From positions 4,622,001-4,686,000 of the forward strand of contig NC_021171.1 in the NCBI RefSeq assembly GCF_000242895.2: a stretch of DNA of 64,000 nucleotides. Direction: 5' to 3'. Origin of the DNA: Bacillus sp. 1NLA3E (GTDB lineage Bacteria; Bacillota; Bacilli; Bacillales; Cytobacillaceae). Position numbers and translations under genes: made by a program. The notes beneath the pieces are model-generated. The model was not told the DNA's origin. It worked only from the letters and a program-made list of their open reading frames with translations, and made no database searches. This document shows positions 31,208-39,979 of this stretch, piece after piece (within the stretch, counting starts at the first letter, position 1; every line of letters begins with the position of its first letter).

Positions 31208-32251
31208 CTATTCGGTAATCACTCGATTCCCGGCAGCTTTCGTTAGCCGATTCATAATCGCCCCACCGACGCCATTTTCTGGGAATATTTCGCTAAAAAT
31301 AATGCCAACTTCTGCTTCATTAAATGCTCGTAACGTTTCATATAATGAAGCGGCGACAGATTCTAGCTTTTCTCTCTGTCCACATGCTAAAACGATATCT
31401 GCTTGATAATCGTCTTGGGCTTCCTTCGTTGTTAAGACTCCCACTTTAAGCCCTTCTCCCTGTGCTTCACTGACGAGTTTTTGGAGAAAGGTTTGGCTCC
31501 CTGAAACGAGAAATAACGGGGCATTCGGGGCATAATGGGTATACTTCATTCCCGGCGCTTTCGGTGCTGTTTCTGAATTTTTAAGGGCTGGGTCGACTGC
31601 TACCTCGCCTATCACCGCTTCAAGCTGTTCCTTTGTAATACCACCTGGTCTTAAAATAACGGGGATTTCATTGGTACAATCAATAACCGTTGACTCTAAA
31701 CCAACACCAGTGGGACCGCCATCAACAATTCCAGCTATTTTCCCATTTAAGTCATCATGCACATGTCGAGCTAAAGTCGGACTTGGCTTCCCGGATTGAT
31801 TGGCGCTAGGTGCGGCAATTGGCAGCCCTGAAGCTTTAATTAGCGCTAACGCTAGCGGATGGTCAGGCATTCGAACGGCAACCGTTGGCAATCCAGCTGT
31901 AGCCAGCTCAGAAAGTTGACCTTCCTTTTTATTTAATACAATCGTTAATGGCCCCGGCCAGAATTTCTCCATAAGGACGGCCGCAACTTGCGGAACGTCG
32001 CTAACAAACTCCTCTAATTGGGAGATTTCAGCGATATGGATAATTAATGGGTTATCAGAAGGTCGACCTTTTGCCGCAAAAATTTTCGCGACGGCTTCAC
32101 TATTTTCAGCATTTCCGCCTAGGCCATAAACGGTTTCCGTAGGAAAAGCGATGACTTCATTATCTTTTAAAAATTTAGCAGCTTGTGTAATCTGTGGGTA
32201 ACTTTTAAGGTTGTCCACAAACTTATCCACTGACCAAACATAAGTTTTCAT
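31208..32251 (-). CDS. ywlC: L-threonylcarbamoyladenylate synthase (Sua5/YwlC)
   Basis: 347-aa two-domain enzyme making threonylcarbamoyl-AMP for the t6A37 modification of ANN-decoding tRNAs. N-terminal YrdC domain (about 20-200) with FPTETVYGLGG and KGRPSDNPL; C-terminal Sua5 domain (about 215-345). Ribosome site GGTGGATAA, which also resembles a DnaA box. Upstream and within the first codons lies a cluster of DnaA boxes (32193-32443). Confidence 0.95.
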   Translation of the reverse strand: MKTYVWSVDKFVDNLKSYPQITQAAKFLKDNEVIAFPTETVYGLGGNAENSEAVAKIFAAKGRPSDNPLIIHIAEISQLEEFVSDVPQVAAVLMEKFWPGPLTIVLNKKEGQLSELATAGLPTVAVRMPDHPLALALIKASGLPIAAPSANQSGKPSPTLARHVHDDLNGKIAGIVDGGPTGVGLESTVIDCTNEIPVILRPGGITKEQLEAVIGEVAVDPALKNSETAPKAPGMKYTHYAPNAPLFLVSGSQTFLQKLVSEAQGEGLKVGVLTTKEAQDDYQADIVLACGQREKLESVAASLYETLRAFNEAEVGIIFSEIFPENGVGGAIMNRLTKAAGNRVITE

Positions 32252-32443
32252 TTTTATCCACCTTCAATAATAGGTCTATATATCCATATTTTGACCTTCA
32301 TTTATTTTGAAAGTATAAAAGAAGATGGGGGTAAATACAAGCTTTATCCACAAATTGTGGATAAAAGGGGTAAAACAGTGGATAACTTTGTGGATATTTT
32401 GCTGTTTTCCAGCTTTATTTCCATAAAAAGCGAGTTATCCACA
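32193..32443. promoter_or_regulatory. DnaA-box cluster at the ywlC 5' end
   Basis: Three perfect boxes TTATCCACA are at 32344-32352 (+), 32356-32364 (-) and 32435-32443 (+). One-mismatch boxes are at 32193-32201 (-), 32211-32219 (+), 32223-32231 (+), 32254-32262 (+, overlapping the ywlC ribosome site), 32377-32385 (-) and 32389-32397 (-). B. subtilis is known to have a stable DnaA-binding region at ywlC, and the same position is occupied here. Confidence 0.85.
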
Positions 32444-32505
32444 GTGAAAATATGTTAGTGGTGGGTAAGTAAGCAAATCATGGAACAAATTGTGCAAAAC
32501 TCTGC

Positions 32506-33345
32506 TTAAAACAGCTTCGTCCACAGCTCTTTCACGAAAAACTTCACTTCGACATCATCTTCATCTTTTTCAGTGTAAACTGGCTTTTGGTCAGCCGTGT
32601 TGGTTTCTGTTTTCGTTACGACTTGTTGATTTTCATCTGTTGCTTTTGCAGCCGTGTTGGTTTGCTTTTGTTGTTTTTCTGTCTTCGGGTCGATTTTGCC
32701 TTCCTTAGTCTTTTCATTTTTTACTTCAGTATTATTTGTTATCTTTTCTTTTGTTTGTGGTTTGGCAGTTGGTTTTGTTTTTTCTTCTGTTGTTGTTTTG
32801 CTTGAAGTATGGTCTTTTTTCTTTTCGTCAAATCCATCACTAACGGCGACTCCGTTTGAGAAATCTAGGAAACATAATGGTGGAAATAGGACACACCACC
32901 AATTTGCCCCTTTCCCGTCCCCAAGCGTGATTAAAATGGCTTCATATTCTCCAGCTGGATAAAGGAACTGACCATATAATTTCGTTGGAAACTGAACCTT
33001 ACCAAATGTTGCTGTTACAGCTTGTGTTTCATTTTCGTCGGCTACAACCTGTTCGGCAATCTTTTGAATTTCTGGAAGATGGCCTTTGATGACTGTTCTT
33101 GCTTCTTCTATTGAAGTTAGGTCCTGAACCCATTTGGTAATTTCAAGATTGACTGCGTCTCTTACTTTACGTTTTAGTTGTTGGTCATGCTTCGAGTCGC
33201 TGTTTGCTAAAATTCTTAGTCGGATCGCCTCATTTGGAATGACGACATCCTCTTTTGCGGTTACCTCGTTTTTTGGAATATATAAATTAAAAATCGTTGC
33301 TAATGATAACAGGATTAAATATGAACTGATTAATTTCTTTTTCAT
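32506..33345 (-). CDS. spoIIR: Stage II sporulation protein R
   Basis: 279-aa forespore-secreted signalling protein that triggers SpoIIGA cleavage of pro-sigma-E. N-terminal signal segment (KKKLISSYLILLSLATIFNL), core RLRILANSDSKHDQQLKRKV with AVNLEIT, and WWCVLFPPLCFLDFSNGVA. Residues about 185-260 are a Lys/Thr/Glu/Gln-rich linker, longer than in the 224-aa B. subtilis protein, before a final conserved VEVKFFVKELW. The ATG at 33343-33345 is preferred (GGTGG 8 nt upstream); a frame from 33375 is possible. Confidence 0.9.
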   Translation of the reverse strand: MKKKLISSYLILLSLATIFNLYIPKNEVTAKEDVVIPNEAIRLRILANSDSKHDQQLKRKVRDAVNLEITKWVQDLTSIEEARTVIKGHLPEIQKIAEQVVADENETQAVTATFGKVQFPTKLYGQFLYPAGEYEAILITLGDGKGANWWCVLFPPLCFLDFSNGVAVSDGFDEKKKDHTSSKTTTEEKTKPTAKPQTKEKITNNTEVKNEKTKEGKIDPKTEKQQKQTNTAAKATDENQQVVTKTETNTADQKPVYTEKDEDDVEVKFFVKELWTKLF

Positions 33346-33419
33346 CTCTCTCGCCACCGTCCCCTCACTACACATTGTGGACAGGACGAAAGAATCTTAA
33401 ACTAGTAAAATGAAAAAAT

Positions 33420-33611
33420 TGCTGTTTTCGTAAACTTCTTTGCTATGTGCCAAAAGAGAAGTGTGGTTGATTTCCGCTCCAGTTGCTCGCTTTCCGTGGG
33501 GCGGGCGGTGAGCCTCCTCGGCGAAGCGCCTGTGGGGTCTCACCTGTCCCGCTGCTCCCGCAGGAGTCTCGCACCTTCCACTCCAATCAACATTGAGCTT
33601 TAACACAGTCT
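33420..33611 (+). repeat. Repeat family B, copy 2 (variant left end)
   Basis: It shares the G+C-rich centre and right end (CTTTAACACAGTC) with the other copies. Its left end is the variant GCTGTTTTCGTAAACTTC also seen at 14657-14740, in place of GGCTCTGTTAAA. The centre has GGCGAAGCGCC in place of GGCGCTTAAGCGCC. Confidence 0.85.
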
Positions 33612-33617
33612 TTCCAT

Positions 33618-33653
33618 AAAAAAACGCCACGATACACAGAAGTATCGCAGCGT
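33618..33653 (-). terminator. Intrinsic terminator of prfA-prmC
   Basis: ACGC..CGATAC and GTATCG..GCGT pair on the minus strand and are followed by seven T. It lies 19 bp past the prmC stop. Confidence 0.85.
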
Positions 33654-33671
33654 CCCAACAAACCCATCACA

Positions 33672-34532
33672 TTATTCTTTTATCGTCGCAAACACCATGC
33701 GGTCCTTGCCGTTTATATCAAAAACGATATCGACAGCTGCTTGTGGGAATGCTACTCGCAACATCTCCACCACAGCCTCACTTTGACCAGCACCTACTTC
33801 GAACCCGACTAGTGCTGTACTTTTCAAAACCAGCGGTAATTCCACCATAAAACGCCGATACAGATCCAATCCATCTTCGCCAGCAAACAAGGCGCGATGC
33901 GGCTCATGCTCGGTCACTACCTCAGACATTTCGTTCATATCTCCGACAGGAATATATGGTGGATTCGAAATCACCACATCAAACCTGCGTCCAGCCACAA
34001 TAAACGGCTGCAATAAATCGCCATGAACAAATTCGACATCTGCTCCTAGCTTCTCAGCATTCCCTCGTGCCACCAGCAACGATTCCTCGGCTAAATCGCT
34101 TGCCGTCACAACCAACTCCGGGGCTTCCAACTTCAGCGTAACGGCAATCGCTCCACTACCGGTCCCGATGTCGACAAGGTCAACTGCTTTACTTTTTCCA
34201 AAAATAGACCGAAAACGCTGCAAAACTTCATATACTAGCTCTTCAGTTTCCGGACGCGGAATCAGCACCTCTTCATTCACAACAAAGCGCCGACCGTAAA
34301 ACTCCTCAGCGCCGATCATATATTGAATGGGCCGACCAGCCACGTGCTCAGCCACCGCTTCCCGAAACGCAACAAGGACGTCGTCATCCAAACTCTCCTG
34401 CATATTGGCAAAAAGCTGCGACCTCGTCATCCCGGCAAAATGGCGCAACAATAATTCTCCCGCATTCTCATCCCGACCAGAAGCAACTAAAAAAGAAGAA
34501 GCCCACTGGAGGGCTTCATATATTTTACTCAT
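33672..34532 (-). CDS. prmC: Release factor glutamine methyltransferase
   Basis: 286-aa S-adenosylmethionine enzyme that methylates the GGQ glutamine of release factors. SAM motif [13 protein letters not shown] (121-133) and catalytic NPPY at 190-193. Its start overlaps the prfA stop by 8 bp, giving the usual prfA-prmC pair. Confidence 0.95.
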   Translation of the reverse strand: MSKIYEALQWASSFLVASGRDENAGELLLRHFAGMTRSQLFANMQESLDDDVLVAFREAVAEHVAGRPIQYMIGAEEFYGRRFVVNEEVLIPRPETEELVYEVLQRFRSIFGKSKAVDLVDIGTGSGAIAVTLKLEAPELVVTASDLAEESLLVARGNAEKLGADVEFVHGDLLQPFIVAGRRFDVVISNPPYIPVGDMNEMSEVVTEHEPHRALFAGEDGLDLYRRFMVELPLVLKSTALVGFEVGAGQSEAVVEMLRVAFPQAAVDIVFDINGKDRMVFATIKE

Positions 34533-35598
34533 CTGAGGCAGACTCCAGTTTGCTGGATTGATCTTCCATAATTAATGCATCGATAATGTCATCGATTTTG
34601 CCTTCTATTATTTGATCAAGCTTTTGAATCGTTAAGCCAATACGATGGTCAGTGACCCGGTTTTGCGGGAAGTTGTAAGTACGAATCCGCTCAGAACGAT
34701 CGCCGGTACCAACCGCAGATTTACGAACTTGATCGTATTCTGCTTGGGCTTCTTGAAGAAACTTATCAGCTACACGGGCGCGTAAGACTTTCATCGCCTT
34801 ATCCTTGTTTTTATGCTGCGACTTCTCATCCTGACAGGTTACCACGATTCCAGTTGGAACATGTGTGACTCGAACTGCTGACGCGGTCGTATTTACGGAC
34901 TGTCCGCCGGCACCACTTGAGCAATACGTATCAACACGAACGTCTTTATCGGAGATATCAACATCTACTTCTTCTATTTCTGGTAAACAACCAACTGTGG
35001 CAGTAGAAGTATGAATGCGTCCGCCAGATTCCGTTTCCGGAACACGCTGAACACGGTGGGCACCATTTTCAAATTTCAATTTGGAGTAGGCACCTTTACC
35101 ATTAATCATAAAAATAATCTCTTTAAATCCGCCTAGACCGGTTGGGTTTGCTTCGACCACTTCTGTTTTCCAGCCTTGTAAGTCAGCATAGCGACTATAC
35201 ATCCGGTAAAGTGTCCCAGCAAATAATGCCGCTTCATCTCCGCCTGCTGCTCCACGAATTTCAAAAATGACGTTTTTGTCATCATTCGGATCCTTTGGAA
35301 TAAGGAGCTGTTTAAGCTGAATTTCGAGAGTAGTTAATTGCCCTTCAAGCTCATTCAATTCTTCTTTTACCATTTCGCGCATGTCAGCATCTAGCTTTTC
35401 GTCGAGCATGGCCTTTGCATCCTGAATCTGTTCTTTTATTTCTTTATACTGACGATATGTTTGCACAGTATCCTGCATATCTGATTGCTCTTTTGAAAAA
35501 TCCCGCAATTTTTTCGGATCATTTACAATATCGGGATCGCTCAGCAGCTCATTCAGCCTTTCATAACGATCTTCGACAGTTTGAAGACGATCAAACAT
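34525..35598 (-). CDS. prfA: Peptide chain release factor 1
   Basis: 357-aa RF1, which terminates translation at UAA and UAG. GGQ motif at 231-233 ([14 protein letters not shown]) and the PET-type anticodon loop (VPETESGG, 187-194), which identifies RF1. The ATG at 35596-35598 has AGAGGTG 7 nt upstream; the earlier ATG is too close to that site. Its leader contains a family A repeat. Confidence 0.96.
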   Translation of the reverse strand: MFDRLQTVEDRYERLNELLSDPDIVNDPKKLRDFSKEQSDMQDTVQTYRQYKEIKEQIQDAKAMLDEKLDADMREMVKEELNELEGQLTTLEIQLKQLLIPKDPNDDKNVIFEIRGAAGGDEAALFAGTLYRMYSRYADLQGWKTEVVEANPTGLGGFKEIIFMINGKGAYSKLKFENGAHRVQRVPETESGGRIHTSTATVGCLPEIEEVDVDISDKDVRVDTYCSSGAGGQSVNTTASAVRVTHVPTGIVVTCQDEKSQHKNKDKAMKVLRARVADKFLQEAQAEYDQVRKSAVGTGDRSERIRTYNFPQNRVTDHRIGLTIQKLDQIIEGKIDDIIDALIMEDQSSKLESASDE

Positions 35599-35694
35599 AG
35601 CCATTCACCTCTTATCCATTTCAATTAAATATTTATATAACGGCGCTCTGCCTTTTTCCAAAATTAAGAAAGTATAAACTTTAAATTTAGATTA

Positions 35695-35842
35695 CTGTCT
35701 AGCTCCAGCGCCCAACGACTAGTGGACTTCACCCACCTCCCTACGATAAGTCAACATCGAATCGCTAGCGCTCTTCGTGTTTCCTTTATCTCAGTCGGTG
35801 CGCTCCAGTCCATACGTCGTTAACCGGGCGCTTCCGCTTTTC
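35695..35842 (+). repeat. Repeat family A, copy 3 (best preserved)
   Basis: Same unit as 914-1058 with few differences, beginning TGTCTAGCTCCAGCGCCC and ending GGGCGCTTCCGCTTTTC. Complementary ends AGCGCCC/GGGCGCT. It lies between the prfA promoter and the prfA start, so it is transcribed as part of the prfA leader (as its reverse complement). Confidence 0.85.
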
Positions 35843-35858
35843 GACCCATAACATTCTA

Positions 35859-35887
35859 ATTATAGTATAGTGATTGCCCTTAGTCAA
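35859..35887 (-). promoter_or_regulatory. Predicted sigma-A promoter of prfA
   Basis: On the minus strand TTGACT (35882-35887), a 17-bp spacer and TATAAT (35859-35864). Start expected near 35852, giving a ~250-nt leader that contains repeat A copy 3. Confidence 0.8.
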
Positions 35888-36130
35888 AGTCTATTATCCC
35901 TTTTAAAAAATAGTGCCGCATTTTGGACGGATTCTGATTAAAATTATTAGGCCATTCCAACCTCCACGAACTTATTAAAATTATCTTAAAAGAATAAAAT
36001 CGTCCATATTTTGTCTTTACATTTTGAATAATATGTGAAATATCCTTATACCTAAGTACGATAAAACATGAATACGATACAATCGATGGTAGATAAATTC
36101 TTTATTATATTCATATATGAAGTAAACCGA

Positions 36131-36146
36131 TGTGACTTATTCCACA
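36131..36146 (+). promoter_or_regulatory. Putative Fnr box 1 of the reductase operon
   Basis: TGTGA-N6-CCACA (CTTATT spacer), one mismatch from a symmetric TGTGA-N6-TCACA Fnr/Crp-type site. A hairpin (CCCACC..GGTGGG) follows at 36148-36168. Confidence 0.5.
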
Positions 36147-36188
36147 CCCACCCTTTTGTACGGTGGGCATTTGCATGACCATATATAT

Positions 36189-36204
36189 TGTGAAATACTT
36201 CACA
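36189..36204 (+). promoter_or_regulatory. Putative Fnr box 2 of the reductase operon
   Basis: TGTGA-AATACT-TCACA is a perfect symmetric Fnr/Crp-type site embedded in a longer A/T palindrome (ATATAT..ATATAT). It lies 30 bp before the start codon, overlapping or just after any start site placed by box 1. Confidence 0.75.
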
Positions 36205-36233
36205 ACATATATATTCAGAATGGGAGCTGACTT

Positions 36234-36896
36234 ATGCAGACTGTAGATGTTGCCCCGCTTCATGATTACTTAAAAGCGAGACAGAATTTTTACCGGTTTT
36301 TACAATTATTATTTTTCGAACCGTTCACTCCAGAAACCATTTCGCAACTTAAAAAAGACGGTAATTTGCAAGAACTTCAAGCCCTGGATCAAGCTGGTCA
36401 GTATCTGCACCAGTTTTTTGAACAGGTAACCGAAAATCAACTGCAACTTGAAAAAGACGAATTTAATAGATTATTTGTTGGGCCTGGACCCATCGTCGCC
36501 CCTCCTTGGGAATCAGTATATACCAGCAAGGAACGCCTGCTTTTTGATAAAACCACTTATCAGGTTCGCGAACAATATCACCACTTTGGACTTCAATTTC
36601 ACGGTGAAAACAATGAGCCTGATGACCATCTTGTGATTGAATTAGACTTTATTATTTTTTTAAATGACCTATGTTTAAATGAAAGCGATTCTGTGAAACT
36701 GGCAGAGCTATTTGACTACCAGATAAACTTTTTAGATCTGCACCTGATCCAATGGGTACCCGCATTTTGCGGGAAGATTATCAAAAACACAGATAGCTTT
36801 TTATATAAAGGAGCTGCATTACTGCTCCAGGATTTTATTGAGTCTGAGTCAGAATCTTTAACAGAAATGAAGGAGGCATTGGCAGATGTCAGATAA
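36234..36896 (+). CDS. TorD/DmsD-family redox-enzyme maturation chaperone
   Basis: 220-aa all-helical cytoplasmic chaperone that should bind the Tat signal of the molybdoenzyme encoded next. Family pattern visible: EFNRLFVGPGPIVAPPWESV and DHLVIELDFIIFLNDL. Ribosome site GGGAG 7 nt before the ATG. The last 11 bp overlap the start of the reductase gene, so chaperone and client are coupled. Preceded by two Fnr-type boxes. Confidence 0.9.
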   Translation: MQTVDVAPLHDYLKARQNFYRFLQLLFFEPFTPETISQLKKDGNLQELQALDQAGQYLHQFFEQVTENQLQLEKDEFNRLFVGPGPIVAPPWESVYTSKERLLFDKTTYQVREQYHHFGLQFHGENNEPDDHLVIELDFIIFLNDLCLNESDSVKLAELFDYQINFLDLHLIQWVPAFCGKIIKNTDSFLYKGAALLLQDFIESESESLTEMKEALADVR

Positions 36897-39294
36897 AAAC
36901 CAGTTTTCCAAGCTTATTTCAAAAAATATGAAACGTCGGACATTTTTAAAATGGTCTGGGGCCGTGGCCGTACCAGTTATTGCTGGTGGCATCGGGACAA
37001 AACTTTTGATTGACCGTAAAGAAACAACTACGGTCAAAGAGGACGACACCGAGGTAATCGTTTCAACATGTAATGTTAATAACTGTGGGGGCCGTTGCAT
37101 TATTAAGGCCCATGTTAAAGATGGCGTGGTTGTCCGTGTCAGCACTGATACATCTAAGGCTGATGATCTCTCCGCTCCCCCATTGCGTGCGTGTGTTAGA
37201 GGAAGAAGCTATCGTTCAATGCTCTATCATCCAGATCGCTTGAAATATCCGATGAAACGTGTTGGCAAGCGCGGTGAAGGAAAGTTTGAACGCATATCAT
37301 GGAAAGAAGCAGTAAATACGATTGCCTCTGAAATGAAAAGAATTGGTGATAAGTATGGTCCAGAGTCAAGATTTGATATTTATGCTACTGGTCAATGCTG
37401 GGGACTACACGGGGGAAGTACCTCTGTTCGCAAACTGTTGTCACTTACAGGGGGCTACTTAAACTATCGAAATGATTACAGTTCTGGAGCAGGTAACGTT
37501 GCCACCCCTTATACATATGGGGACAATAATTCAGGAAGTAGCTTCGATACTCTCCTTCATTCAAAATATATTATTCTTTGGGGACAAAACCCTGGGGAAA
37601 TGGTTTATTCAACACCTTACCGTGAGTATTTACTGCAGGCAAAGAAAAATGGGGCAAAGATTGTTGTAATCGACCCTCGTTATACAGATACCGCTATCAC
37701 ATATGCTGATGAGTGGATTCCAATTTTACCGACAACCGATAATGCTTTGATGGATGCGATGGGCTATGTTATCGTAACCGAAAAATTACATGATCAAGCT
37801 TTCTTAGATAAATATTGCGTGGGCTTTGATGGCGAACATATGCCAGATGGAGTCGAAAAGAAAGAATCGTTAAAGAGTTATTTACTTGGTGAAAAAGATG
37901 GAATACCAAAAACGCCTGAATGGGCTGAAAAAATCTGTCGTGTTCCTGCCGATAAAATCCGCCAAATAGCTCGCGAGTATGCCACAACTAAACCTGCTGC
38001 TCTTATTCAAGGCTGGGGGCCACAACGGCACGCTTATGGAGAACAAATTATGCGAGGCGGGGCGCAGCTTGCTTGTTTAACTGGTAATGTAGGAAAGCTT
38101 GGTGGTTGGGCCGCAGGTACCGGTTATTGGAACCGTGCAAATATCGTCTACCCTTTTGCTTACGAAAATCCAGTTAAAGCATCCATTCCATGTTTCCTTT
38201 GGACAAAGGCTGTTGAAAAAGGAACGGAAATGACTTCCGCAGATGGTTTAGAGGGTGCTGAAAAACTAGATACAAATATCAAGCTTATTTTTAGCATGGC
38301 AAGCAATATGCTCGTTAATCAACACGCAGATATTAATAAAACAAAAAAACTGCTTGAAGATGAAAGTAAAGTGGAATTTATTGTAGCCAGTGATATCTTT
38401 ATGACTCCAAGTGCAAAGTTTGCCGATATTTTAATACCCGCAACCACCTTCTTTGAACGCTGGGACATCGGTACACCTTGGTGCTTCGGCGATTATGTTG
38501 TATTAGGTCAAAAAACCATTGACCCACTTTATGAGTGCCGCGATGAGTATGATGTTTTTGCAGATGTTGCTGAAAAATTAGGAGTGAAAGATAAGTATTT
38601 AGAAGGAAGAACAACGCTGGACCTAGTCAAAGAAAGTACAAAACGGACAAAGAAAGAGCTTGATCCAAACTTCCCAACCTTTGATGAGTTTCGTAAGACT
38701 GGCGTCCATCATTTTAAATATGATGAACCACTTATTGGATATAAAGCGCAAATTGATGACCTGGAGAAAAATCCATTTAAGACCCCTTCAGGAAAAATCG
38801 AACTATTCTCTAAAGTTCTATGGGATATGAACAACCATGAGGAAATCCCAGCGATTGCAAAATATATTCCTGCTTGGGAAGGTCCGTCTGATCCATTAAT
38901 AGAACAATATCCATTGCAGTTGATTAGCTGGCATTATAAACGGAGATGCCACTCAACTCATGATAATAACCCTTGGCTTGAAGAAACAGCTAAGCAAGAA
39001 ATGTGGATTAATCCGATTGATGCCAAAGCCCGGTCGATTTCCGATGGGGACAGAGCGAAAGTTTTTAATGGTCGCGGTGAGATTGTCATCGATGTTAAAG
39101 TCACCAATCGCATCGTTCCAGGAGTTGTCGCGATCCCACAAGGTGGTTGGTATTCTCCAAACGATAAAGGAATTGACCAACGAGGAGCAGTGAATGTACT
39201 TACTAACCAGAGGCCTACCGCACTGGCTAAAGCTAATCCTCAACTAACTAACCTTGTTCAAGTTGAGCGCAATCTAACGTCAAGCACTTCATGA
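36886..39294 (+). CDS. DMSO-reductase-family molybdopterin oxidoreductase, catalytic subunit
   Basis: 802-aa Mo-bis-MGD enzyme. Tat signal with MKRRTFLKW (Arg17-Arg18) and a hydrophobic stretch, so export is expected. Cluster motif C62-x4-C67-x3-C71 (TCNVNNCGGRC) and C103 (RACVRGRS). It is close to DmsA in the region PDRLKYPMKRVGKRGEGKF. The probable Mo ligand is a Ser at 199 or 200 (YRNDYSSGAG), as in DMSO/TMAO reductases. The substrate (S- or N-oxide or another oxyanion) cannot be read. AAGGAGG 9 nt before the ATG. Confidence 0.93.
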   Translation: MSDKNQFSKLISKNMKRRTFLKWSGAVAVPVIAGGIGTKLLIDRKETTTVKEDDTEVIVSTCNVNNCGGRCIIKAHVKDGVVVRVSTDTSKADDLSAPPLRACVRGRSYRSMLYHPDRLKYPMKRVGKRGEGKFERISWKEAVNTIASEMKRIGDKYGPESRFDIYATGQCWGLHGGSTSVRKLLSLTGGYLNYRNDYSSGAGNVATPYTYGDNNSGSSFDTLLHSKYIILWGQNPGEMVYSTPYREYLLQAKKNGAKIVVIDPRYTDTAITYADEWIPILPTTDNALMDAMGYVIVTEKLHDQAFLDKYCVGFDGEHMPDGVEKKESLKSYLLGEKDGIPKTPEWAEKICRVPADKIRQIAREYATTKPAALIQGWGPQRHAYGEQIMRGGAQLACLTGNVGKLGGWAAGTGYWNRANIVYPFAYENPVKASIPCFLWTKAVEKGTEMTSADGLEGAEKLDTNIKLIFSMASNMLVNQHADINKTKKLLEDESKVEFIVASDIFMTPSAKFADILIPATTFFERWDIGTPWCFGDYVVLGQKTIDPLYECRDEYDVFADVAEKLGVKDKYLEGRTTLDLVKESTKRTKKELDPNFPTFDEFRKTGVHHFKYDEPLIGYKAQIDDLEKNPFKTPSGKIELFSKVLWDMNNHEEIPAIAKYIPAWEGPSDPLIEQYPLQLISWHYKRRCHSTHDNNPWLEETAKQEMWINPIDAKARSISDGDRAKVFNGRGEIVIDVKVTNRIVPGVVAIPQGGWYSPNDKGIDQRGAVNVLTNQRPTALAKANPQLTNLVQVERNLTSSTS

Positions 39295-39361
39295 ACCTTT
39301 ATTTATTAATAAAAATTTGTTGATGCTAAAACTATCAAAATGCAAAAAGGAGTGAAGAATC

Positions 39362-39940
39362 TTGACGCAGTTAGGATTTTATATAAATCAAAGTATTTGT
39401 ATTGGCTGTAAAGCTTGCCAGGTTTCCTGTAAGGATAAGAATGATCTTGATGTTGGCGTGAATTTCCGCCGAGTCTATTCCTATGAGGAAGGCGGTTATG
39501 CTCAAAATGGCAATGGAATTACACCGAATGTTAAAGCTTTTACTTTTTCTATTTCCTGCAACCATTGTGATTCTCCGGCTTGCTTAAAAAATTGCCCGAC
39601 TGGCGCGATTGAAAAACGTCCAGAAGATGGCGTTGTCATTATCAAACAAGATGTTTGTATCGGAACAAAGTATTGCGTTCAGGCCTGCCCATATGGTGGA
39701 CCACAGTATAATGAAAAGCTGAAGAAATCAAATAAATGCAATCTTTGCATCGATTTACAGGAAAAAGGTGAAGACCCTGTTTGTGTAGCAACTTGCCCAA
39801 TGCGGGCCATCGAGTTTGGACCAATTTCCGAATTGCGAAAAAAATACGGTGATACTGATCAAATTAAAGGGATGCCAAGCGCAACGATTACTCAGCCTAA
39901 TTTGGTCATTACTCCACACCGAGATGCTAAGATGAATTAA
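39362..39940 (+). CDS. DmsB-like four-cluster iron-sulfur subunit
   Basis: 192-aa electron-transfer subunit. Cysteine groups: C13-C16-C19-C23; C66-C69-C74-C78; C99-[T102]-C105-C109; C126-C129-C141-C145. The second position of group III is Thr102 (CIGTKYCVQACPYG), where DmsB has Cys, so this group probably holds a [3Fe-4S] cluster. The start codon is TTG (39362-39364) with AAGGAG 9 nt upstream. No signal of its own; it would be co-exported with the catalytic subunit. Confidence 0.92.
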   Translation: MTQLGFYINQSICIGCKACQVSCKDKNDLDVGVNFRRVYSYEEGGYAQNGNGITPNVKAFTFSISCNHCDSPACLKNCPTGAIEKRPEDGVVIIKQDVCIGTKYCVQACPYGGPQYNEKLKKSNKCNLCIDLQEKGEDPVCVATCPMRAIEFGPISELRKKYGDTDQIKGMPSATITQPNLVITPHRDAKMN

Positions 39941-39979
39941 TAAGGGCAAAAAATCATTCCCGAGTAAGTAGGTGAGATA

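Larger units (their letters stand above)
33346..33671. other. Gap between spoIIR and prmC
   Basis: It contains the spoIIR leader (33346-33419, no clear forespore promoter seen by eye), a family B repeat (33420-33611) and the prmC terminator (33618-33653). The minus-strand frame at 33397-33630 is a translation of the repeat. Confidence 0.7.
35599..36130. other. Divergent gap between prfA and the reductase operon
   Basis: No gene. It holds a family A repeat (35695-35842), the prfA promoter (35859-35887), and an A/T-rich stretch (about 35900-36130) leading into the Fnr sites of the reductase operon. Confidence 0.7.

Noticed and set aside
33397-33630. Minus-strand 77-codon frame
   Set aside because: It is a translation of repeat family B; the same peptide appears in the false rpiB extension.
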